Shown here piece after piece: positions 1-8,221 of a DNA stretch of 64,000 nt. How positions within the stretch are numbered: the first letter of the stretch is position 1; every line of letters begins with the position of its first letter. This DNA is from Pseudomonas marvdashtae. GTDB taxonomy: Bacteria; Pseudomonadota; Gammaproteobacteria; Pseudomonadales; Pseudomonadaceae. The translations under genes and the position numbers were made by a program. Below the pieces are notes generated by a model. It was not told the DNA's origin and did no database searches. It worked only from the letters and a program-made list of their open reading frames with translations. The stretch is from positions 518,501-582,500 of the forward strand of contig NZ_JABWQX020000002.1 of NCBI RefSeq assembly GCF_014268655.2, in the 5' to 3' direction.

Positions 1-972
1 TCGGCGGACATCTACCGTCCGGCGGCGATCAAGCAGCTGGAGACCCTGGCCAACGAGATCGGCGTGACGTTCTTTCCGTCCGACCTGAGCCAGAAGCCGG
101 TGGACATCGCCCAGGCGGCCATTAAAGAAGCAAAACTGAAATTCATCGACGTGGTCATCGTCGATACCGCCGGTCGCCTGCACATCGATGAAGAGATGAT
201 GGGCGAGATCAAGGCGCTGCATGCCGCGATCAATCCGGTGGAAACCCTGTTCGTGGTCGATGCCATGACCGGCCAGGATGCGGCCAACACCGCCAAGGCC
301 TTCGGTGACGCGCTGCCACTGACTGGCGTGATCCTGACCAAGGTCGACGGCGACGCCCGTGGCGGTGCCGCGCTGTCGGTGCGGGCCATCACCGGCAAGC
401 CGATCAAGTTCATTGGCATGGGCGAGAAGAGCGAAGCGCTCGAACCGTTCCACCCCGAGCGTATCGCTTCGCGTATCCTCGGCATGGGCGACGTGCTCAG
501 CCTGATCGAGCAGGCCGAACAGACCCTCGACAAGGACAAGGCCGATAAACTGGCCAAGAAACTGAAGAAGGGCAAGGGCTTCGACCTCGAAGACTTCCGC
601 GACCAGTTGCAACAAATGAAGAACATGGGCGGCCTTGGCGGCCTCATGGACAAACTGCCGAACATCGGTGGCGTGAACCTGGCGCAGATGGGCAATGCCC
701 AGGGCGCGGCTGAAAAGCAGTTCAAGCAGATGGAAGCCATCATCAACTCCATGACTCCGGCCGAGCGCCGCGACCCTGATCTGATCAGCGGCTCGCGCAA
801 GCGTCGGATCGCCATGGGTTCCGGCACCCAGGTGCAGGACATCGGTCGCTTGATCAAGCAGCACAAGCAGATGCAGAAGATGATGAAGAAATTCTCCGCC
901 AAGGGCGGAATGGCCAAGATGATGCGCGGCATGGGCGGTATGTTGCCCGGCGGCGGCATGCCGAAAATGTAA
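1..972 (+). CDS. ffh: Signal recognition particle protein Ffh, C-terminal part (gene starts before the window)
   Basis: The reading frame is open from base 1 and ends at 972, so the N-terminal part of the gene is missing. The visible 323 residues cover the end of the SRP54-type GTPase domain (DTAGR, the TKVDG guanine-specificity motif, GMGEK) and the complete methionine-rich M domain, which ends in a Met/Gly-rich tail. In the family, Ffh binds 4.5S RNA and hydrophobic signal sequences and hands ribosomes to FtsY at the inner membrane. It lies just upstream of the rpsP operon, the usual arrangement in Pseudomonas. Identification is secure; only the start is outside the window. Confidence 0.97.
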   Translation, partial: SADIYRPAAIKQLETLANEIGVTFFPSDLSQKPVDIAQAAIKEAKLKFIDVVIVDTAGRLHIDEEMMGEIKALHAAINPVETLFVVDAMTGQDAANTAKAFGDALPLTGVILTKVDGDARGGAALSVRAITGKPIKFIGMGEKSEALEPFHPERIASRILGMGDVLSLIEQAEQTLDKDKADKLAKKLKKGKGFDLEDFRDQLQQMKNMGGLGGLMDKLPNIGGVNLAQMGNAQGAAEKQFKQMEAIINSMTPAERRDPDLISGSRKRRIAMGSGTQVQDIGRLIKQHKQMQKMMKKFSAKGGMAKMMRGMGGMLPGGGMPKM

Positions 973-1122
973 AGAATCCTGGCGTCGGCAGTCATGCCGG
1001 CGCTGCCCACGGGGACGTGGGATCTCCAGCCCGCTCGCTTCGGCGGGGGCTGACCAGCTGTTTTCAACGACGGCTTCATGGCAGATCTGAACGGCACGCT
1101 GATAGGCGCCGGAAAAAGTCAT

Positions 1123-1150
1123 TTGCAAAAGTCCGGATATTCCTTAGAAT
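1123..1150 (+). promoter_or_regulatory. Probable sigma-70 promoter of the rpsP operon
   Basis: A TTGCAA hexamer (1123-1128) is followed after 16 bases by TAGAAT (1145-1150), about 70 bases before the rpsP start. It is the best sigma-70-like pair in the 250-base gap after ffh. Inferred from sequence only. Confidence 0.55.
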
Positions 1151-1222
1151 ATGCGGCCTTTCGGGCACCTATGCCCGCTGTGCATTTAGATTTGCAGCAC
1201 CGACTACAGGAACGATGTTCAC

Positions 1223-1474
1223 ATGCTAACAATCCGTCTTGCCCTTGGCGGCTCCAAAAAGCGCCCGTTTTACCACCTGACCGTAACCGACAGCCGCAAC
1301 CCGCGTGACGGTTCGCACAAGGAACAGGTTGGTTTCTTCAACCCTGTTGCCCGTGGCCAGGAAGTTCGTCTGTCCGTGAACCAAGAGCGCGTAGCCTACT
1401 GGCTGAGCGTTGGTGCACAACCTTCTGAGCGCGTTGCTCAGTTGTTGAAGGAAACGGCTAAGGCTGCGGCCTGA
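1223..1474 (+). CDS. rpsP: 30S ribosomal protein S16
   Basis: The 83-residue protein begins [18 protein letters not shown], the highly conserved S16 N-terminus, and has the normal bacterial length. S16 is a structural protein of the 30S subunit body and helps its assembly. It is the first gene of the rpsP-rimM-trmD-rplS operon; rimM starts 6 bases after its stop. A promoter-like sequence lies about 70 bases upstream. The start ATG at 1223 gives the exact family N-terminus. Confidence 0.98.
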   Translation: MLTIRLALGGSKKRPFYHLTVTDSRNPRDGSHKEQVGFFNPVARGQEVRLSVNQERVAYWLSVGAQPSERVAQLLKETAKAAA

Positions 1475-1479
1475 GCAAT

Positions 1480-2016
1480 ATGAACGCGACGCCAAAAGAT
1501 GCTGATGATTTGATCGTTGTCGGCAAGATCTATTCTGTTCATGGCGTTCGCGGCGAAGTGAAGGTGTATTCCTTTACTGATCCGATCAAGAACCTGTTGG
1601 AGTACAAAACCTGGACGCTCAAGCGCGAAGGTAGCGTGAAACAGGTGGAGCTGGTCAGCGGACGTGGGAACGACAAGTTCCTGGTCGCCAAGCTCAAGGA
1701 TCTCGATGATCGTGAAGAAGCGCGTCTTCTGGCCGGTTATGAGATCTGCGTGCCGCGCAACCTGTTCCCTGAACTGACCGACGGCGAGTACTACTGGTAC
1801 CAGCTGGTGGGTCTGAAGGTCATCGACCACCTCGGGCAATTGCTCGGGAAAATCGATCACCTGCTCGAGACCGGTTCGAACGATGTCATGGTGGTCAAGC
1901 CTTGCGTCGGCAGCCTGGATGATCGCGAACGCCTGTTGCCCTATACCGAGCAATGCGTGTTGGCCGTCGACCTTGCCGCAGGCGAGATGAAGGTGGAATG
2001 GGATGCGGATTTCTAG
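1480..2016 (+). CDS. rimM: Ribosome maturation factor RimM
   Basis: The 178-residue protein carries the RimM N-terminal signature ([20 protein letters not shown], about residues 11-30) and a C-terminal PRC-barrel-like domain with [11 protein letters not shown] (about residues 105-115). The family binds S19 and the 30S head and assists maturation of 16S rRNA. It is second in the S16 operon; the trmD GTG start lies 2 bases after its stop, implying translational coupling. Confidence 0.97.
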   Translation: MNATPKDADDLIVVGKIYSVHGVRGEVKVYSFTDPIKNLLEYKTWTLKREGSVKQVELVSGRGNDKFLVAKLKDLDDREEARLLAGYEICVPRNLFPELTDGEYYWYQLVGLKVIDHLGQLLGKIDHLLETGSNDVMVVKPCVGSLDDRERLLPYTEQCVLAVDLAAGEMKVEWDADF

Positions 2017-2018
2017 AC

Positions 2019-2771
2019 GTGGCTAATTTGCGCGTTGAAGTCATCACATTGTTTCCCGAGATGTTTTCCGCCATCAGCGAGTACGGCATAACCAGCCGCG
2101 CGGTGAAACAGGAGCTGTTGCAGCTCACCTGTTGGAATCCGCGGGACTACACCACGGATCGACATCACACTGTGGACGATCGCCCGTTTGGCGGTGGTCC
2201 GGGCATGGTGATGAAGATCAAGCCCCTGGAAGATGCGCTGGTTCAGGCCAGGACAGCAGCCGGGGAGGGTGCGAAGGTGATCTACCTGTCGCCCCAAGGC
2301 CGCCAGCTGACTCAGTCGGCGGTACGCGAGCTGGCGAATTCGGATGCATTGATCCTGATTGCCGGCCGTTATGAAGGCATTGACGAGCGTTTCATTGAAG
2401 CTCATGTCGATGAAGAGTGGTCGATTGGCGACTATGTACTGTCTGGCGGCGAGCTGCCGGCAATGGTGCTGATCGATGCGGTTACACGACTGCTGCCTGG
2501 AGCTTTAGGGCATGCGGATTCCGCTGAGGAAGATTCCTTTACGGATGGTCTGCTGGATTGCCCGCACTACACCCGACCGGAGGTGTATGCGGATCAGCGT
2601 GTTCCCGACGTGTTGCTAAGTGGCAACCACGCGCACATCCGGCGTTGGCGTTTACAGCAGTCCCTTGGTCGGACCTATGAACGACGCGCCGATCTTCTGG
2701 AAAGCCGCTCGCTTTCTGGAGAAGAGAAGAAGCTGCTCGAGGAATACATCCGCGAGCGGGACGATAGTTAA
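2019..2771 (+). CDS. trmD: tRNA (guanine37-N1)-methyltransferase TrmD
   Basis: This SPOUT-family methyltransferase makes m1G at position 37 of several tRNAs and so prevents +1 frameshifting. The protein has the N-terminal [11 protein letters not shown], the [14 protein letters not shown] loop and the trefoil-knot region RYEGIDERF ... [11 protein letters not shown] (about residues 120-150). I place the start at the GTG at 2019, which gives the family N-terminus [12 protein letters not shown] and 250 residues. A longer frame reaches back to 1953 inside rimM, but that extension is not family-like. Confidence 0.96.
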   Translation: MANLRVEVITLFPEMFSAISEYGITSRAVKQELLQLTCWNPRDYTTDRHHTVDDRPFGGGPGMVMKIKPLEDALVQARTAAGEGAKVIYLSPQGRQLTQSAVRELANSDALILIAGRYEGIDERFIEAHVDEEWSIGDYVLSGGELPAMVLIDAVTRLLPGALGHADSAEEDSFTDGLLDCPHYTRPEVYADQRVPDVLLSGNHAHIRRWRLQQSLGRTYERRADLLESRSLSGEEKKLLEEYIRERDDS

Positions 2772-2816
2772 CAACGTATCGATGGTAAGTCCGATGACTT
2801 GCCTTAGGAGCACAGC

Positions 2817-3167
2817 ATGACTAACAAAATCATCCTTGCACTCGAAGCAGAGCAGATGACCAAAGAGATCCCTACCTTTGCCCCGGGCGACACCATTGTC
2901 GTTCAGGTGAAAGTGAAGGAAGGCGACCGTTCGCGTCTGCAAGCGTTCGAAGGCGTTGTTATCGCCAAGCGTAACCGCGGCGTAAACAGTGCATTCACCG
3001 TTCGTAAAATCTCCAACGGTGTTGGCGTAGAGCGTACTTTCCAGACCTACAGCCCGCAAATCGACAGCATGGCCGTGAAACGCCGTGGTGACGTGCGTAA
3101 AGCCAAGCTGTACTACCTGCGTGACCTGTCCGGTAAAGCAGCTCGCATCAAGGAAAAACTGGCTTAA
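2817..3167 (+). CDS. rplS: 50S ribosomal protein L19
   Basis: The 116-residue protein contains the L19 signatures [18 protein letters not shown] and [15 protein letters not shown] near the C-terminus. L19 lies at the 30S-50S interface of the ribosome. It is the last gene of the operon; a strong intrinsic terminator follows 16 bases after the stop. An AGGAG ribosome binding site sits upstream of the ATG. Confidence 0.98.
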
Positions 3168-3183
3168 GTCCAGCTTCCGATGC

Positions 3184-3214
3184 AAAAAAAAGCAGCCTGC
3201 GGGCTGCTTTTTTG
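3184..3214 (+). terminator. Intrinsic terminator of the rpsP-rplS operon
   Basis: The arms AAAAAAAGCAGCC and GGCTGCTTTTTT form a perfect GC-rich stem that runs directly into a T tract. Confidence 0.93.
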
Positions 3215-3300
3215 TTGCCTGTGATTTGCTCTTTGAGCACCCTGCCTGTCTTCGTTCTCCGTTTCGATGCCGTTTACACCTGCATCCAGTATGAGTTTTT

Positions 3301-4197
3301 ATGCCTGCCATTGATCATCCATTGATAGACCAGTTTCTCGATGCCCTGTGGCTGGAGAAGGGCCTGTCCGACAACACGCGGCAGGCCTATCGCAGCGACC
3401 TGGCATTGTTCAACGGTTGGTTGCAGGAAAAGAACCTGGAATTGGCCAATGCCGGGCGGGAGTTGATCCTCGATCATCTGGCGTGGCGCCTGGAGCAGAA
3501 CTACAAGCCCCGCTCGACCGCGCGGTTTCTCTCCGGTCTGCGTGGCTTTTATCGCTATCTGCTGCGGGAAAAACTGATTGCGGTAGACCCGACCTTGCGC
3601 GTGGAAATGCCGCAACTGGGGCGTCCGCTGCCCAAATCCCTGTCGGAAGCCGATGTGGAGGCGCTGCTGGCGGCGCCCGACCTCGGCGAAGCCATCGGTC
3701 AACGCGACCGGGCAATGTTGGAAGTCCTGTATGCCTGCGGCCTGCGCGTCACCGAATTGATCAGCCTGACCTTGGAGCAAGTGAATCTGCGCCAGGGCGT
3801 GTTGCGGGTCATGGGCAAGGGCAGCAAGGAGCGGCTGGTGCCGATGGGCGAGGAAGCGATTGTCTGGGTCGAGCGCTACATGCGTGATGCCCGTCATGAA
3901 CTGCTGGGCGGACGTCCCAGCGATGTGCTGTTTCCCAGCCTGCGCGGCGAGCAAATGACTCGCCAGACGTTTTGGCATCGTATCAAGCACCAGGCCAAGG
4001 TGGCCGGGATCAACAAATCCCTCTCTCCCCACACCTTGCGCCATGCCTTTGCCACGCACCTGCTCAATCACGGCGCCGACCTGCGGGTAGTGCAGATGCT
4101 GCTCGGTCATAGCGATCTGTCCACTACTCAGATTTACACCCACGTCGCCCGGGCGCGGTTGCAGGATCTGCATGCCAAGCATCATCCACGCGGCTGA
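3301..4197 (+). CDS. xerD: Site-specific tyrosine recombinase XerD
   Basis: This 298-residue recombinase acts with XerC at the dif site to resolve chromosome dimers at cell division. An N-terminal SAM-like core-binding domain spans about residues 5-85. The catalytic domain shows the Arg of YACGLRVTEL (about 150), the HTLRHAFATHLL motif (about 244-255), the His of LLGHSDLSTTQ and the nucleophile Tyr of IYTHVA (about 280). Length and motifs match E. coli XerD. It stands alone between the ribosomal operon and dsbC. The Shine-Dalgarno sequence is weak. Confidence 0.95.
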   Translation: MPAIDHPLIDQFLDALWLEKGLSDNTRQAYRSDLALFNGWLQEKNLELANAGRELILDHLAWRLEQNYKPRSTARFLSGLRGFYRYLLREKLIAVDPTLRVEMPQLGRPLPKSLSEADVEALLAAPDLGEAIGQRDRAMLEVLYACGLRVTELISLTLEQVNLRQGVLRVMGKGSKERLVPMGEEAIVWVERYMRDARHELLGGRPSDVLFPSLRGEQMTRQTFWHRIKHQAKVAGINKSLSPHTLRHAFATHLLNHGADLRVVQMLLGHSDLSTTQIYTHVARARLQDLHAKHHPRG

Positions 4198-4377
4198 GTG
4201 GCGTACCGCCCTCGCCACGGCTATTGATCCTGGTCCGTTGTGTTTTCTCTTGCGACAGCTGCATTCGGCCCCGCGGGCCTTATGTGGTAGGCTTTGCCGG
4301 TTTGCACAGTGGGCGGCTGGAACCCGGATCTGCGGGTCGGCGTTTCCCCGTCCCATTTGTCCGCCTCAGGAGTCCCC

Positions 4378-5109
4378 ATGCGTTTGATCCAGTTGTTTAC
4401 AGCCGCCGCCATTGCGTTGGCCAGCACCTTTGCTTTCGCCGACGACGCGGCTGACCAGGCTATCCGCAAGAGCCTGGCCAACCTTGAGCTTGAAGTGCCG
4501 ATCGAAGCCATCACTGCCAGCCCCATGTCCGGCCTTTATGAAGTCAAGCTCCAGGGCAGCCGCGTGCTGTATGCCAGCGCCGATGGCCAGTACATCGTCC
4601 AGGGCAACCTGTTCGCGCTCAAGGGCGGCAAGCCGGTCAATCTCACCGAGATCACCGAACGCCAGGGCGTTTCCAAGCTGATCAACGGCATTCCGGTTGC
4701 CGAAACCGTGGTCTATCCGGCGGTCGGCGAAACCAAGTCCCACATTACCGTCTTCACCGATACCACCTGCCCGTATTGCCACAAGCTGCACGCCGAAGTG
4801 CCGGAGCTGAACAAGCGCGGCATTGAAGTGCGTTATGTGGCGTTCCCGCGCCAGGGCCTGGGGTCGCCAGGTGATGAGCAACTGCAGGCGGTCTGGTGCT
4901 CGAAGGACAAAAAAGCGGCCATGGATAAAATGGTCGATGGCAAGGAAATCAAGGCCGCCAAGTGCGAGAACCCGGTTTCCAAGCAATTCGCGCTGGGCCA
5001 GTCCATCGGCGTGAACGGTACGCCGGCCATCGTTTTGGCGGACGGTCAGGTGATTCCGGGCTACCAGCCGGCGCCGCAAGTCGCCAAACTGGCCCTTGAG
5101 GCGAAATGA
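4378..5109 (+). CDS. dsbC: Periplasmic thiol:disulfide isomerase DsbC
   Basis: The 243-residue precursor has a signal peptide (MRLIQLFTAAAIALASTFAFA, cut before DDAA), an N-terminal dimerisation domain and a thioredoxin-like domain with the CPYC active site (about residue 129). A second, structural Cys pair follows (WCSK and KCENP). DsbC isomerises wrong disulfides in the periplasm. I chose the ATG at 4378 because it gives the signal peptide; an 84-base in-frame extension upstream is unlikely. It is followed by hom after 132 bases. Confidence 0.95.
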   Translation: MRLIQLFTAAAIALASTFAFADDAADQAIRKSLANLELEVPIEAITASPMSGLYEVKLQGSRVLYASADGQYIVQGNLFALKGGKPVNLTEITERQGVSKLINGIPVAETVVYPAVGETKSHITVFTDTTCPYCHKLHAEVPELNKRGIEVRYVAFPRQGLGSPGDEQLQAVWCSKDKKAAMDKMVDGKEIKAAKCENPVSKQFALGQSIGVNGTPAIVLADGQVIPGYQPAPQVAKLALEAK

Positions 5110-5135
5110 TCATGGGCCGCGTGCTTCTGAAGATC

Positions 5136-5165
5136 ACGGCTCGGCGAAAACTTTCGCTGGGCCGT
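5136..5165 (+). other. Hairpin after dsbC
   Basis: As RNA, ACGGCUCGGCGAAA (5136-5149) pairs over 14 positions, two of them G-U, with UUUCGCUGGGCCGU (5152-5165). No T tract follows, so it is not a standard intrinsic terminator. It could protect the dsbC transcript end or belong to the hom leader. Confidence 0.5.
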
Positions 5166-5202
5166 TAAACACTAAGTCGCGTAGCTGCGCGGCTGTATTT
5201 CA

Positions 5203-5223
5203 CGGCCGACCTTGCGTCGGCCG
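5203..5223 (+). other. Hairpin just upstream of the hom ribosome binding site
   Basis: CGGCCGAC and GTCGGCCG form a perfect 8-bp stem with a 5-base loop, ending 6 bases before the GGGGAG Shine-Dalgarno sequence of hom. Function unknown; I saw no threonine-rich leader peptide near it. Confidence 0.5.
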
Positions 5224-5241
5224 TTTCATGGGGAGTCAAGA

Positions 5242-6546
5242 GTGAATCCGGTCAAAGTAGGCATCTGTGGGTTAGGTACCGTCGGTGGCGGCACCTTCAA
5301 CGTACTTCAGCGCAACGCCGAGGAAATTGCTCGTCGTGCCGGGCGTGGAATCGAAGTGGCACAAATTGCCATGCGCACGCCAAAGCCTCAGTTCCAGACG
5401 ACCGGTATTGCGATTACCAACGATGTCTTCGAAGTGGCCACGAACCCTGAGATCGACATCGTGATAGAGCTGATGGGCGGCTATACCGTTGCCCGAGAGC
5501 TGGTACTCAAGGCCATCGAGAATGGCAAGCATGTGGTCACCGCGAACAAGGCGCTTATCGCCGTTCACGGTAATGAAATTTTCGCCAAGGCGCGTGAGAA
5601 AGGCGTAATCGTGGCGTTCGAAGCCGCCGTGGCCGGTGGCATCCCGGTGATCAAGGCGATTCGCGAGGGGCTGTCGGCCAACCGCATCAACTGGGTCGCG
5701 GGGATCATCAACGGCACCGGCAACTTCATCCTCACCGAGATGCGCGAGAAAGGGCGCACCTTCGAGGACGTGCTCACCGAGGCCCAGGCCCTGGGTTATG
5801 CCGAGGCTGATCCAACCTTCGATGTGGAAGGTATCGACGCGGCGCACAAGCTGACGATCCTGGCGTCTATCGCCTTTGGTATCCCGCTGCAGTTCGACAA
5901 GGCCTACACCGAAGGCATCACCAAGCTGACCACTGCCGACGTGAACTATGCCGAAGCCCTGGGCTACCGCATCAAACACCTGGGCGTGGCGCGCAGCACC
6001 GCCAGCGGCATCGAATTGCGAGTGCACCCGACGTTGATTCCGGCTGACCGCCTGATCGCCAATGTCAACGGCGTGATGAACGCGGTGATGGTCAATGGCG
6101 ATGCCTCCGGCTCGACGCTGTTCTATGGCGCCGGTGCCGGCATGGAGCCGACCGCGTCTTCAGTGATCGCCGACCTGGTGGACGTGGTTCGCGCCATGAC
6201 CTCTGATCCGGAAAACCGCGTGCCACACCTGGCCTTCCAGCCGGACTCGCTGTCGGCACATCCGATTCTTCCGATCGACGCTTGCGAAAGTGCCTACTAC
6301 TTGCGCATCCAGGCCAAGGACCATCCGGGCGTATTGGCCCAGGTGGCGAGCATTCTCTCGGAGCGTGGCATCAACATCGAGTCGATCATGCAAAAGGAGG
6401 TCGAAGAACACGACGGCCTGGTGCCAATGATCTTGCTGACCCACCGCGTGGTCGAGCAGCGCATCAACGATGCGATTGCCGCATTGGAAGCCTTGCAGGG
6501 CGTGGTTGGCCCGGTGGTCCGTATCCGCGTCGAGCATTTGAATTGA
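5242..6546 (+). CDS. hom: Homoserine dehydrogenase
   Basis: This enzyme reduces aspartate semialdehyde to homoserine, the branch point to threonine and methionine. The 434-residue protein has the NAD(P)-binding GLGTVGGG motif at the N-terminus, the ANKALIA segment (about residue 105) and a C-terminal ACT domain (about residues 350-430), as expected for threonine feedback control. I chose the GTG at 5242, preceded by GGGGAG at 5230-5235, over an upstream ATG at 5212. thrC follows in the same direction after a repeat-rich gap, so both probably serve threonine synthesis together. Confidence 0.96.
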   Translation: MNPVKVGICGLGTVGGGTFNVLQRNAEEIARRAGRGIEVAQIAMRTPKPQFQTTGIAITNDVFEVATNPEIDIVIELMGGYTVARELVLKAIENGKHVVTANKALIAVHGNEIFAKAREKGVIVAFEAAVAGGIPVIKAIREGLSANRINWVAGIINGTGNFILTEMREKGRTFEDVLTEAQALGYAEADPTFDVEGIDAAHKLTILASIAFGIPLQFDKAYTEGITKLTTADVNYAEALGYRIKHLGVARSTASGIELRVHPTLIPADRLIANVNGVMNAVMVNGDASGSTLFYGAGAGMEPTASSVIADLVDVVRAMTSDPENRVPHLAFQPDSLSAHPILPIDACESAYYLRIQAKDHPGVLAQVASILSERGINIESIMQKEVEEHDGLVPMILLTHRVVEQRINDAIAALEALQGVVGPVVRIRVEHLN

Positions 6547-6680
6547 AGCAGCTGCAAGCTCCGAGCTAAAAGCTGCAAGTTAAATCAATACAGCTCCAAG
6601 CCATGAGCTGCAAGCTACAAGTAAAAGCCCGGCTGCTTTTAACTTGTAGCTTGAAGCTTGAAGCTCGAAGCTCAAACCGA
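6546..6680. repeat. AGCTGCAAG/AGCTTGAAG-type intergenic repeat between hom and thrC
   Basis: The gap consists of many copies of AGCT(G/A)CAAG- and AGCTTGAAG-like words on both strands. The core is a hairpin at 6612-6652: AAGCTACAAGT plus AAAAGC pairs with GCTTTT plus ACTTGTAGCTT, with one bulged base. Such AGCTGCAAGCT-rich elements recur between genes in Pseudomonas genomes, to my knowledge. It separates hom from thrC without an obvious terminator T tract. Confidence 0.7.
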
Positions 6681-6692
6681 AGGTTTGCCCCT

Positions 6693-8102
6693 ATGCGCTA
6701 TATCAGCACCCGCGGCCAGGCACCGGCCCTGAATTTTGAAGATGTCCTGCTGGCCGGCCTGGCCACGGACGGCGGCCTCTACGTGCCGGAAAACCTACCG
6801 CGTTTCACTCAGGAAGAAATCGCCTCCTGGGCCGGCCTGCCGTACCACGAACTGGCCTTCCGCGTGATGCGCCCCTTCGTCACTGGCAGCATCCCAGACG
6901 CCGATTTCAAGAAGATCCTCGAAGAGACCTACGGGGTTTTTTCCCACAACGCTATCGCCCCGCTTCGCCAGCTCAACGGTAACGAATGGGTGATGGAGCT
7001 GTTCCACGGCCCGACCCTGGCCTTCAAGGATTTTGCCCTGCAATTGCTCGGTCGCTTGCTCGATTACGTGCTGCAAAAGCGTGGCGAGCGCGTGGTCATT
7101 GTCGGTGCGACCTCCGGTGATACCGGTTCGGCCGCCATCGAAGGCTGCAAGCATTGCGAGAACGTCGATATCTTCATCCTGCACCCGCACAACCGCGTCT
7201 CGGAAGTGCAGCGTCGGCAGATGACGACGATCTTTGGCGAGAACATCCACAATATCGCTATCGAAGGCAACTTCGATGACTGCCAGGAAATGGTCAAGGC
7301 CAGCTTCGCCGACCAGGGCTTCCTCAAGGGCACCCGGCTGGTGGCGGTGAACTCGATCAACTGGGCGCGGATCATGGCCCAGATCGTCTATTACTTCCAC
7401 GCGGCCCTGCAGCTGGGCGGCCCGGCCCGTTCGGTGTCGTTCTCGGTGCCCACCGGCAACTTCGGCGACATCTTCGCCGGGTATCTGGCGCGCAACATGG
7501 GCCTGCCGATCAACCAGTTGATCGTCGCCACCAACCGCAACGACATCCTGCACCGCTTCATGAGCGGCAACCAGTACGTCAAGGAAACCCTGCACGCCAC
7601 GTTGTCGCCTTCGATGGACATCATGGTGTCGTCGAACTTCGAGCGCTTGCTGTTCGACCTGCACGGTCGCAATGGCGCGGCGATTGCCGGCTTGATGGAC
7701 AGCTTCCGCCAGGGCGGTGGTTTCAGCGTCGAGGCCGAACGCTGGACCGAAGCCCGCAAGTTGTTCGACTCCCTGGCGGTGGACGATGCGCAGACCTGCG
7801 AAACCATCGCCGAAGTGTTCGAACAGAGCGGCGAATTGCTCGATCCGCACACGGCGATTGGCGTAAGGGCCGCCCGTGAATGCCGTCGTAGCCTGGACAT
7901 CCCCATGGTTATCCTTGGCACCGCTCACCCGGTCAAGTTTCCCGAAGCTGTGGAGAAAGCTGGCGTAGGAAAAGCGCTTGAACTGCCTGCACATCTTTCT
8001 GATTTGTTTGAGCGAAAAGAGCGGTGCACCGTATTGCCCAATGACTTGAAAGCCGTGCAGGCCTTTGTCAGTCAGCATGGTAACCGCGGCAAGCCTCTCT
8101 GA
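6693..8102 (+). CDS. thrC: Threonine synthase
   Basis: This PLP enzyme converts O-phosphohomoserine to threonine. The 469-residue protein starts MRYISTRGQAP, typical of the bacterial class, and has the PLP-lysine segment LAFKDFALQLLG (about residue 108) and the phosphate-binding GATSGDTGSAAIEG (about residues 138-151). I chose the ATG at 6693; the frame is open 90 bases further upstream, but that part is repeat sequence. An intrinsic terminator follows 24 bases after the stop. Confidence 0.96.
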   Translation: MRYISTRGQAPALNFEDVLLAGLATDGGLYVPENLPRFTQEEIASWAGLPYHELAFRVMRPFVTGSIPDADFKKILEETYGVFSHNAIAPLRQLNGNEWVMELFHGPTLAFKDFALQLLGRLLDYVLQKRGERVVIVGATSGDTGSAAIEGCKHCENVDIFILHPHNRVSEVQRRQMTTIFGENIHNIAIEGNFDDCQEMVKASFADQGFLKGTRLVAVNSINWARIMAQIVYYFHAALQLGGPARSVSFSVPTGNFGDIFAGYLARNMGLPINQLIVATNRNDILHRFMSGNQYVKETLHATLSPSMDIMVSSNFERLLFDLHGRNGAAIAGLMDSFRQGGGFSVEAERWTEARKLFDSLAVDDAQTCETIAEVFEQSGELLDPHTAIGVRAARECRRSLDIPMVILGTAHPVKFPEAVEKAGVGKALELPAHLSDLFERKERCTVLPNDLKAVQAFVSQHGNRGKPL

Positions 8103-8125
8103 CGTCCGCAAGCTGTCACATTTTG

Positions 8126-8156
8126 AAGCCCGTCTCCTGACGGGCTTTCTTGTTTC
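8126..8156 (+). terminator. Intrinsic terminator of thrC
   Basis: AAGCCCGTC and GACGGGCTT form a 9-bp stem with loop TCCT, followed by the T-rich stretch TCTTGTTTC. Confidence 0.85.
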
Positions 8157-8221
8157 TGCATGCCAAACTGGCCGGGTTTTCGCCTTGGAGGGAGGGGCGA
8201 GTCATCTCGAAGGAAATGCAG

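Noticed and set aside
3274..4356. Open frame of 360 codons on the minus strand opposite xerD
   Set aside because: It covers xerD, which has all catalytic residues; composition (many Gln/His/Gly) is that of an antisense shadow.
5110..5241. Threonine attenuator with leader peptide before hom
   Set aside because: No short frame rich in Thr or Ile codons was found and neither hairpin is followed by a T tract.
6795..8111. Open frame of 438 codons on the minus strand opposite thrC
   Set aside because: Shadow of thrC; no domain pattern, and it extends over the thrC terminator side without a ribosome binding site.
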